Positions 25,364 to 32,518 of a stretch of 64,000 nucleotides of DNA are shown here, piece by piece. Within the stretch, counting starts at the first letter, position 1; each line of letters starts with the position of its first letter. This DNA comes from Nocardioides sp. URHA0020 (GTDB lineage: Bacteria > Actinomycetota > Actinomycetes > Propionibacteriales > Nocardioidaceae). The notes beneath the pieces are model-generated. The model was not told where the DNA came from and did no database searches. It worked only from the letters and a program-made list of their open reading frames with translations. The DNA is taken from positions 347,895 through 411,894 of the forward strand of contig NZ_KK211169.1 in NCBI RefSeq assembly GCF_000620705.1, in the 5' to 3' direction. The translations under genes were made by a program, and so were the position numbers.

Positions 25364-28014
25364 TGCGCCGCCGGCAGCGCGCCGTCCTGGCCGGTCTCGC
25401 CCTCGTCACCGTGGCGATGGCCGCGTCCGCCGGGCCGAGCTCCGCCCTGACCCACCAGCCGGACGCCCACAGCGCGCCTTACCGATCCGCGCCCGGACCG
25501 CAGACGGTGGGTCGTGCGGCGGTCTCCGACGAGGGCTGGAAGCAGACGAAGTCGGTCCAGCGCTCGGTCGTCGACAACGACGGCAGCACCCGCGGCTACC
25601 CCTTCACCGACCCCTTCAAGGTGACGGTGGACGCCGACCACACCAAGAACCTGCGCGGCCGCGAGCGGATCGCGATCAGCTGGAAGGGCGCCCAGCCGAG
25701 CGCCGGACGGGCCAGTGACCCGTACGGCGTCGGCGGCCTGAACCAGGAGTACCCGGTCGTCATCATGCAGTGCCGCGGCGCCGGCGCGTCCGTCACTCCC
25801 GAGACCTGCTGGACGTCCTCGTTCTCCCAGCGCTCCCAGGTCTCCCGGTCCGCGAGCGACGCGACCTGGACGCACGACCGGTACGCCGACCCGGCGGACA
25901 AGGAGAAGGTCAGCGGTCCGGCCGACTTCCCGACGCCGGCCCAGTGCCCCTCGATCCTGCGCGACGGCGACTTCTACACGCACCTGACGCCCTTCGTCAG
26001 CAAGAAGGGCAAGGTCTACTCCGCCTGCGACAAGGACCACATGCCGCCCGAGGCGGCCGCCGAGGCGGCCTTCCCGGCCGCCGAGATCGCCAGCTACACC
26101 GACACGGACGGCAACGGCTCGGCGCAGTTCGAGGTGCGCAGCGACGTCGAGAACGAGTCGCTGGGCTGCAACGACACGACGGCGTGCTCGATCGTCGTGG
26201 TCCCGATCACCGGAGTCAGCTGCGACCAGGCGTCGGCGGCCAACCCCACCAACCTCACGCCGGTCGAGAAGTCGTGCCGCAAGACGGGGCAGTGGGCGCC
26301 GGGCTCGAGCAACTTCGTCAACCTCGCCGTCGACCAGGCGGTCTCCCCGGCGCTGTGGTGGTCGGAGTCCAACTGGCGCAACCGGTTCGTCATCCCGATC
26401 ACGTTCGGGCTGCCGCCCGACACCTGCGACATCCTCGACCCGCGGGCACCGACCGGCTTCTACGGCTCCGAGCTGCTGTCCCAGGCCGCGTTGCAGTGGT
26501 CGCCGGCGTACTGCCTGAACAAGAAGCGGTTCAAGTTCCAGCTCAACCAGATGCCCGACGAGGCGGGCTGGAACCTGATGCGCAACGGCGAGGGTGCGGC
26601 CGCCGAGGTCTCCTCGGAGCACCCGGCCGGGACGGACCCGGTGGGCTACGCGCCGACGGCCGTCACCGGCTTCGGCATCAGCTACCTCATCGACCGGCCC
26701 GACAACGCCGGGGAGTACACGCGGCTGCGGCTCAACGCCCGGCTGGTGGCCAAGCTGCTGACCCAGTCCTACCTCGGCTCGGGGCTCGGCAAGGACCATC
26801 CCGGGATCGGCAGCAACCCGTGGGGGATCATGGCGGACCCCGAGTTCGTCAGGCTCAACCCCGGGCTGAGCCAGAACGCGAGCGAGGCCGGAGCCTCCCT
26901 GCTGTCGCTGTCGAACTCCTCGGACATCATCGAGCAGCTGACCTCCTGGATCGCCCAGGACGCCGAGGCCACGGCCTTCATCCGCGGCAAGGCGGACCCG
27001 TGGGGCATGAAGGTCAACCCGTCGTACCGGAACATCACCCTGCCGACCGCGGAGTGGCCGCTGCTGGACACGTTCGTGCCCCAAACCTCGATCGAGTGCT
27101 GGGACGCGAACCCGCCCAACTACTTCAGCCTGCTGGCTGCCCCGGTCACGACGCTGTCGAAGATCGCCACGGCGCTCCTGGACTCGTGGCCCAACACGCA
27201 GACGCGCTGCGACACCGACGTCAGCACCTCCCCGCACACCTACAAGGTCGGACGCGTCGACCGCCAGTCGTACGGCGCCCGCTTCATGCTCGGCATCGTC
27301 AGCCTCGGCGACGCGGCGCGCTACGGGCTGCGGACCTCGGCGCTCGAGACGAGGAAGGGCACGTACGTCGCGCCCACCGACCGGTCGCTGTCCGCCGCGC
27401 TGAGGCTGAGCAAGCAGCAGCAGAAGTACGGGCCCTTCGTCCTCGACCAGGCCGACGTGCGCAGGTCGCGGACCGCCTACCCGGGCGCGATGGTCGTCTA
27501 CACGGCCGCGCGGCTGCAGAACCTGCCGAAGAAGGACGCCGCCAAGGTGGCGAAGTTCATCCGGGTCTCGACGAGCGAGGGGCAGCGACCGGGCAGCGGC
27601 AACGGCGAGCTGCCCCAGGGGTTCCTGCCCATCCGCCGGTCCGGCGTCACGGCCCGGTACTACGCCTCGGCGCAGACGGTGGCCGACGCCGTCGAGGCCC
27701 AGCGGAAGCCGGCCGCGGAGCCGACCGCCAAGCCGTCCCCGAGCGTCGACGGCAGCGGTGGCGACGGGTCGGGTGTCGGTGCCCCGGTCACGCCGCCGGA
27801 CGCCGCGCCCGGTGATCCCGCTCCGTCGGTCGCACCCTCACCGTCGGTGAGCCCGTCGGCACCGACCGCGGCCACCCCGATGCCGGCCACCCAGTCGGTC
27901 GGGTCGGACCTCGCGGGCGGCCTGCTCCCGGCCCTCATCCTGCTCGGCGCGATCGGCTGCGCCTCGACCGCACTGCTGCGGGCCGGCGCCCCGTTCCTCC
28001 GGGGCCGGCGATGA
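25363..28014 (+). CDS. Large secreted C-terminally anchored protein with PstS-like region (cluster 2)
   Basis: 883 residues from ATG 25363 (GTG 25360 is possible). Same plan as the gene at 11744: signal helix, Cys-containing beta region (TKNLRGRERIAISWKGAQP, NQEYPVVIMQCRG, WWSESNWRNRF), PstS-like middle (VTGFGISYLIDRP, LNARLVAKLLTQSY, DPEFVRLNPGL, DPWGMKVNPSYR), Pro/Ser/Ala linker, membrane helix and Arg-rich end. The shared blocks between the two copies mark the likely functional surface. Family not recognised. Confidence 0.75.
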   Translation: MRRRQRAVLAGLALVTVAMAASAGPSSALTHQPDAHSAPYRSAPGPQTVGRAAVSDEGWKQTKSVQRSVVDNDGSTRGYPFTDPFKVTVDADHTKNLRGRERIAISWKGAQPSAGRASDPYGVGGLNQEYPVVIMQCRGAGASVTPETCWTSSFSQRSQVSRSASDATWTHDRYADPADKEKVSGPADFPTPAQCPSILRDGDFYTHLTPFVSKKGKVYSACDKDHMPPEAAAEAAFPAAEIASYTDTDGNGSAQFEVRSDVENESLGCNDTTACSIVVVPITGVSCDQASAANPTNLTPVEKSCRKTGQWAPGSSNFVNLAVDQAVSPALWWSESNWRNRFVIPITFGLPPDTCDILDPRAPTGFYGSELLSQAALQWSPAYCLNKKRFKFQLNQMPDEAGWNLMRNGEGAAAEVSSEHPAGTDPVGYAPTAVTGFGISYLIDRPDNAGEYTRLRLNARLVAKLLTQSYLGSGLGKDHPGIGSNPWGIMADPEFVRLNPGLSQNASEAGASLLSLSNSSDIIEQLTSWIAQDAEATAFIRGKADPWGMKVNPSYRNITLPTAEWPLLDTFVPQTSIECWDANPPNYFSLLAAPVTTLSKIATALLDSWPNTQTRCDTDVSTSPHTYKVGRVDRQSYGARFMLGIVSLGDAARYGLRTSALETRKGTYVAPTDRSLSAALRLSKQQQKYGPFVLDQADVRRSRTAYPGAMVVYTAARLQNLPKKDAAKVAKFIRVSTSEGQRPGSGNGELPQGFLPIRRSGVTARYYASAQTVADAVEAQRKPAAEPTAKPSPSVDGSGGDGSGVGAPVTPPDAAPGDPAPSVAPSPSVSPSAPTAATPMPATQSVGSDLAGGLLPALILLGAIGCASTALLRAGAPFLRGRR

Positions 28015-28976
28015 GCACCACGATGGATCGCGCCTCCGCGACCGGGGCGGAGCAGCAGCAGCCGCGCCGCCTCACCCGGGCGAAGCCCCCGGCCCGGAGG
28101 CGGCCCCGGCCCGCGCCGGCACCGGCCGGTCCTCCGGGGAGCGCCGAGAGCACCGCAGCCGTGCTGTCGTCGGCCTTCACGATGATCGCCATCGTCTGCC
28201 TGTGGGTCGCGGTGCAGCTGCTCTTCCTGTCCTCGATCTCCCAGAGCCGCGCCCAGGACCTGCTCTACGACCAGTTCCGTCACGAGCTCGGTGCGGCCAC
28301 GGCCCCGGTCGGACCGATCGTGCCCGCGGGCGACCCGGTGGCCGTCCTGGAGGTGCCTAGCCTCGGGCTCGAGCAGGTCGTCATCGAGGGCACGGCGTCG
28401 GGTGACCTGCTGGTCGGGCCGGGGCACCGGCGAGACACGCCGCTGCCGGGCCAGGTGGGCACGTCCGTGGTGTACGGCCGCGCGGCGACGTACGGCGCGC
28501 CGTTCGGCGACCTCACGAAGCTGCGGGCCGGTGACCGGATCGAGGTCACCGTCGGGCAGGGCCGGACCGTCTTCGAGGTGAGCGGGGTCCGCCGGGCGGG
28601 TGACCCGCTCCCGCAGCCACCGGCGGCGGGAGCAGCCCGGCTCACCCTGGTCACCGCCGAGGGCTCCGGCCGTCTCGGCGCCCTGGCCCCGCAGTCGGTC
28701 GTCTACGTCGACGCCGATGCGAAGAAGGGCCTCCCCGCGCCGTCCGGTCGTCCACCGGCGGTGCCCCGGTCGGAGCAGTCGATGGCCAGGGACAGCACGG
28801 CACTGCCGCTGCTGGCCCTCTGCCTGGCGCTGCTCCTGGCGCTGACCCTCGGGGTCGTCGCTGCCCGTCAGCGATGGTCGACGGCGCTCGTCTGGGTGGT
28901 GGCCACCCCGGTGGTGATCGCCCTGTCCTGGGCGTCGACGGACGTGGTGATGCGGCTCCTGCCCAACCTGATCTGA
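28011..28976 (+). CDS. Sortase-fold membrane protein lacking catalytic residues (cluster 2)
   Basis: 321 residues. A Pro/Arg-rich cytoplasmic head of about 45 residues, one membrane helix, a sortase-type domain (VAVLEVPSLGLEQVVIEGT, GPGHRRDTPLPG, TYGAPFGDLTKLRAGDRI) and two C-terminal helices. The active-site His is replaced by Arg157 (YGRAATYGAPF) and the Cys by Ala216 (LTLVTAEG). These are the same two substitutions at the same 59-residue spacing as in cluster 1. An ATGA overlap couples it to the large secreted protein. Conservation of an inactive fold in both copies argues for a non-catalytic role. Confidence 0.82.
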   Translation: MSTTMDRASATGAEQQQPRRLTRAKPPARRRPRPAPAPAGPPGSAESTAAVLSSAFTMIAIVCLWVAVQLLFLSSISQSRAQDLLYDQFRHELGAATAPVGPIVPAGDPVAVLEVPSLGLEQVVIEGTASGDLLVGPGHRRDTPLPGQVGTSVVYGRAATYGAPFGDLTKLRAGDRIEVTVGQGRTVFEVSGVRRAGDPLPQPPAAGAARLTLVTAEGSGRLGALAPQSVVYVDADAKKGLPAPSGRPPAVPRSEQSMARDSTALPLLALCLALLLALTLGVVAARQRWSTALVWVVATPVVIALSWASTDVVMRLLPNLI

Positions 28977-29066
28977 CTCATCGGCATCGCCGTCTCGGGG
29001 CGGCGAGCAGCACGACTCACCTGCACGACTCACTCAGCACAACATCACAGGAAGCGAATCCTTCAG
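28977..29066 (+). promoter_or_regulatory. Internal promoter-like region of cluster 2
   Basis: This 90-base gap contains two copies of GCACGACTCAC (29010-29020 and 29023-29033, period 13), then AGGAAGC as ribosome site for the gene at 29067. The direct repeat is a possible activator site. No clear -10 box is assigned. Confidence 0.35.
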
Positions 29067-30665
29067 ATGTCAGCACGCAAGTCTCTCGCGGTAGCCCTCG
29101 CGACGGTGATCGCCGGGTCCGCGCTCGTCATGACGGCGGGTCCCGCGTCGGCCGAGTACCGGTCCGACCCCGACGACACCACCGGGGTCACCCCGGTAGT
29201 GACCGACCTGGTCGGCGTCGGATCCGACACGACCCAGCACGCCATCCACCTGATCGCCCAGGCCTGGAACGCCGACCCGAGCCACACGTTCAAGATCGCG
29301 TCGTACGCCGCGACGGAGGCCGGTCACGCCCAGCTCCCCGGCAACACGATCACCCTGCCGGGCGGTCAGGAGATCCCCCGCCCGAACGGCTCCGGCGCCG
29401 GCCGGAAGACCCTCCGCCTCACCCAGGACCTGAACGGCGAGGTCGACTTCGCCCGCTCGTCCGACTCGCTGGACGTCGACGACGTCAACGCGAGCCTCAA
29501 GGCGATCCCGTTCGCGCTCGACACGGTCGTCACCGCGGTGTCCAACCTGACCGTCTCCAACGCGCCCGCGAGCCTGACGGCGCAGCAGCTGGTGTCGATC
29601 TACAAGTGCGAGTCGACCAAGTGGAACCAGGTCGGCGGCACGTCGGGCGACACCATCAAGCCGCTCGCCCCGCAGTCGGGCTCCGGCACCGCGAAGTTCT
29701 TCAAGAAGGTGCTCGTCGCCGCGAACGGTGGCACGGACTTCAGCTACGCCGGCTGCGTCACGCAGAACGACACCGTGCAGGAGCACGACGACTCGCTGGT
29801 CAAGAGCGACGCCAACGCGATCGTCCCGATCTCCAAGGGACGCGCCGAGCTCAAGGGCGGCACCGTCCGCATCGTCGGCGGCTTCGCCGAGAAGCGCGCG
29901 GTCTACAACGTCGTCCGTGGGCTGGACCTCAGCAAGCCGAACATCCAGGCCGTCTTCGGCCCCGACGGGTTCATCTGCTCCGCGGCCGCCAACCAGCTGA
30001 TCGCGGACAGCGGCTTCAAGCAGCTGGCCACCGAGGCACACGGCGGCGTCTGCGGTGCCGGCGTCGACTCGACCAGCAACTTCACGCTGAACGAGCCGGT
30101 CACCACGAAGACCGCCGTGACGGCGACCAGCCCGGCCGCCAAGGCCGTCAAGGTCGTCGCCAAGGTGAGGGGCACGACGGCCCCGACCGGCACCGTGTCG
30201 TTCTTCGAGGGCGAGACCGCTGTCGCGTCCGACGTCCCGCTGGTCTCCGGCCAGGCGACGCTCAGCAGGTCCTCGGTCACCCCCGGCTCGCACACCTACA
30301 CCGCGGTCTACAGCCCGAACGACTCGATCTTCCTCGAGTCGACCGGCACCGTGAAGGTCACCGTCAAGGCTCCGGTCGTCAAGACCAAGCCGGTGATCGG
30401 TGAGACGTTCCCGGCCAAGGTGAAGCTCAAGAAGAAGGTCCGGACGGCCGTCGTCAAGGGCGCGGTCACCGTCAAGGGCGCGACCGGCAAGGTGACGATC
30501 AAGAAGGGCGCCAAGGTCCTCAGGACGGCCACCCTCAAGGCCGGCAAGGCCGCGATCCGCCTGCCCAAGCTGACGAAGGGCACCTACAAGCTGACCATCG
30601 CCTACGCCGGCGACGCGAAGCACCTGGCGGGCACCAAGACGTTCACGGTCAAGATCGTCAAGTGA
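29067..30665 (+). CDS. Secreted PstS-like binding protein fused to Ig-like domains (cluster 2)
   Basis: 532 residues. Signal peptide (MTAGPASAEY), then a binding-protein-like domain to about residue 340: VTDLVGVGSDTTQHAIHLI, VDFARSSDSL, SLTAQQLVSIYKCESTKWNQV, NAIVPISKGRAELKGG. Two Ig-like domains follow (TGTVSFFEGETAV and TGKVTIKKGAKVL mark the same strand), the last rich in Lys. It combines in one chain what cluster 1 carries on two genes (15665 and 17610). Secreted and without an anchor. Ligand unknown. Confidence 0.78.
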   Translation: MSARKSLAVALATVIAGSALVMTAGPASAEYRSDPDDTTGVTPVVTDLVGVGSDTTQHAIHLIAQAWNADPSHTFKIASYAATEAGHAQLPGNTITLPGGQEIPRPNGSGAGRKTLRLTQDLNGEVDFARSSDSLDVDDVNASLKAIPFALDTVVTAVSNLTVSNAPASLTAQQLVSIYKCESTKWNQVGGTSGDTIKPLAPQSGSGTAKFFKKVLVAANGGTDFSYAGCVTQNDTVQEHDDSLVKSDANAIVPISKGRAELKGGTVRIVGGFAEKRAVYNVVRGLDLSKPNIQAVFGPDGFICSAAANQLIADSGFKQLATEAHGGVCGAGVDSTSNFTLNEPVTTKTAVTATSPAAKAVKVVAKVRGTTAPTGTVSFFEGETAVASDVPLVSGQATLSRSSVTPGSHTYTAVYSPNDSIFLESTGTVKVTVKAPVVKTKPVIGETFPAKVKLKKKVRTAVVKGAVTVKGATGKVTIKKGAKVLRTATLKAGKAAIRLPKLTKGTYKLTIAYAGDAKHLAGTKTFTVKIVK

Positions 30666-30688
30666 CCTCCTGAACGCCACGCACGACC

Positions 30689-30722
30689 CGGCGCCGGTCC
30701 ACCTCCGGGTGGGCCGGCGCCG
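30689..30722 (+). terminator. Strong hairpin ahead of pstB2
   Basis: CGGCGCCGGTCCACC (30689-30703), loop TCCG, GGTGGGCCGGCGCCG (30708-30722): a 15-bp stem with one T-G pair and a tetraloop. It has no U run and stands 45 bases before the pstB ATG, the same place as the hairpin in cluster 1. It may be a partial terminator or RNA-processing barrier. Confidence 0.55.
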
Positions 30723-30766
30723 ACCCCGCACCGGACATCCAGCAGCACCGACGTACAGGAACGACG

Positions 30767-31612
30767 ATGACCATCTCTGCCGACCACACCACCGTCATCC
30801 CGGCGATCGCCGGGCCGCCGCAGGCGCCCCGGGCCGCGCTGGCCCAGATCGAGGCCCGTGACATCACCGCCTGGTTCGGCCAGCGCAAGGTGCTCGACCG
30901 GGTGTCGTTGACGATGCCGGCCGGCCAGATCACGGCGCTGATCGGGCCCTCGGGCTGCGGCAAGTCGACGTTCCTGCGGATCCTCAACCGGATGCACGAG
31001 CTGGTGCCGTCGGCCCAGCTCGGCGGCGAGGTGCTCCTCGACGGCGAGGACATCTACGACCCGGAGAAGAAGCTCATCGACGCGCGCCGGGCCATCGGCA
31101 TGGTCTTCCAGAAGCCGAACCCGTTCCCCGCGATGTCGATCCGCGAGAACGTCCTGGCCGGCCTCAAGCTCACCGGCACCAAGGTGTCGCGCTCGGCGAA
31201 GGACGACCTGGTCGAGTCCTGCCTGCGCAAGGGCGGCCTCTGGGACGAGGTCAAGGACCGCCTCGACGCACCCGGCGGCGGCCTCTCCGGAGGGCAGCAG
31301 CAGCGGCTGTGCATCGCCCGCTCGCTGGCGATCAAGCCGCGCGTGCTGCTCATGGACGAGCCCTGCTCGGCGCTCGACCCGACCTCGACCCGCGTCATCG
31401 AGGAGACCATGCGCGAGCTCGCCGACGAGGTCACCATCGTCATCGTCACGCACAACATGCAGCAGGCCGCGCGGGTGTCCGACACCTGCGCCTTCTTCCT
31501 CGCTGCGCAGGGCACTCCCGGCGTCATCGTCGAGCACGGGGATACTGCTGCCATGTTCCAGAGCCCGCAGGACCAGCGCACGAGCGACTACGTGCACGGT
31601 CGGTTCGGATGA
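30767..31612 (+). CDS. pstB: Phosphate ABC transporter ATPase PstB (cluster 2)
   Basis: 281 residues, very similar to cluster 1 PstB and more conserved between copies than the other subunits. Walker [10 protein letters not shown]-loop [29 protein letters not shown] and VTHNMQQ are intact. ATG start with AGGAACGACG upstream. Either PstB might serve both permease pairs. Followed after 10 bases by a lytic transglycosylase gene; no phoU. Confidence 0.95.
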   Translation: MTISADHTTVIPAIAGPPQAPRAALAQIEARDITAWFGQRKVLDRVSLTMPAGQITALIGPSGCGKSTFLRILNRMHELVPSAQLGGEVLLDGEDIYDPEKKLIDARRAIGMVFQKPNPFPAMSIRENVLAGLKLTGTKVSRSAKDDLVESCLRKGGLWDEVKDRLDAPGGGLSGGQQQRLCIARSLAIKPRVLLMDEPCSALDPTSTRVIEETMRELADEVTIVIVTHNMQQAARVSDTCAFFLAAQGTPGVIVEHGDTAAMFQSPQDQRTSDYVHGRFG

Positions 31613-31622
31613 GGTGCCGCCG

Positions 31623-32369
31623 ATGACGGCTGGTCGCCTGATCGCGACGTTCGCCACCGCGCTGGTCATCGTCGCCGGTCTCGGGTACGCCGCCTCGCAG
31701 ACCGTCCTGGCCCGGCAGCCGCTGGTCCTCTCCGAGCAGCAGCAGCAGTACGTCGAGGCGCCGCGCCCCGACACCACGCTGGCGCCCCAGCCGGACGCCC
31801 CGTCGGCGCCCACCGAGGTCGACCCCGCGTGGGTGGCCAAGATCGCCGACCTGGCCGGCATCCCGGCGCCCGCCGTACGCGCCTACGCCGACGCGCAGCT
31901 CTCCGAGCCGCGCGGGTGCACCGTCGGCTGGACCACCCTCGCCGGGATCGGCTGGGTCGAGTCGCAGCACGGGACCATCGGCGGCCGGACCCTGGGCGAG
32001 GACGGCCACTCCTCCGAGCCGGTGCTCGGGCCCGCCCTCAACGGCAAGGGCGGCTTCGCCGCCATCCGCTCCACGGCCGAGAGCGCCACCTGGCACGGTG
32101 ACCGCACGTGGGACCACGCCGTCGGGCCGCTGCAGTTCATCCCGTCGACCTGGGACACCTGGGGCGCCGACGGGGACGGCGACGGGGTCGCGGACCCCAA
32201 CGACCTCGACGACGCCGCCTTCACCGCCGCCCGCTACCTCTGCGCCGACGGCCACGACCTCAGCACGGGCGCCGGCTGGGCCGACGCCGTCTTCGGCTAC
32301 AACCACACCCAGGCCTACGTCGACTCGGTCTACGCCGCCGCCACGGCGTACGCCGACCGCACCAGCTAG
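31623..32369 (+). CDS. Secreted lytic murein transglycosylase
   Basis: 248 residues. An N-terminal membrane/signal helix is followed by a lysozyme-like transglycosylase domain. GWTTLAGIGWVESQHGTIGG carries the catalytic Glu; GPLQFIPSTWDTWGADGDGDG and YLCADGHDL complete the soluble MltB-like pattern. It should cleave peptidoglycan glycan strands outside the membrane. ATG at 31623, with a possible GTG at 31614. Only 10 bases separate it from pstB2, so it is probably co-transcribed and could open the wall for insertion of the large surface proteins; that link is inference. Confidence 0.85.
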   Translation: MTAGRLIATFATALVIVAGLGYAASQTVLARQPLVLSEQQQQYVEAPRPDTTLAPQPDAPSAPTEVDPAWVAKIADLAGIPAPAVRAYADAQLSEPRGCTVGWTTLAGIGWVESQHGTIGGRTLGEDGHSSEPVLGPALNGKGGFAAIRSTAESATWHGDRTWDHAVGPLQFIPSTWDTWGADGDGDGVADPNDLDDAAFTAARYLCADGHDLSTGAGWADAVFGYNHTQAYVDSVYAAATAYADRTS

Positions 32370-32518
32370 CCGGGTCCGGGCCGCGGACCGGTCGGTCCCG
32401 GCGGCTGGAAGGGCCTCAGCTCCCGTCTCAACCCGGAGTCCCCCCGACCGGCGGTTCGCCCGCATCCGGGCGCCGCGGCTCCTATCGTGGGAGCGACCTC
32501 GTGGGGAGGGTGTGACTG
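32370..32518 (+). promoter_or_regulatory. Weak terminator and promoter of the beta-helix gene
   Basis: A small hairpin GGTCCG-GGCCG-CGGACC at 32373-32389 directly follows the transglycosylase stop. A -10-like TATCGT lies at 32483-32488, and GGGGAGGG precedes the GTG at 32519. Confidence 0.35.

Noticed and set aside
11620..28014. LPXTG/LAXTG sorting signals at the C-termini of PstS and the large proteins
   Set aside because: The segments before the final helices (TLAADQHSG, ALTAGEHSS, ELAASRTSD, ATQSVGSD) do not fit any known sortase motif, and the nearby sortase-fold proteins lack the catalytic residues.
7877..31612. Recent duplication or mobile island
   Set aside because: No transposase, integrase or tRNA attachment site flanks the region, and the paired genes are clearly diverged; the duplication or acquisition is old.
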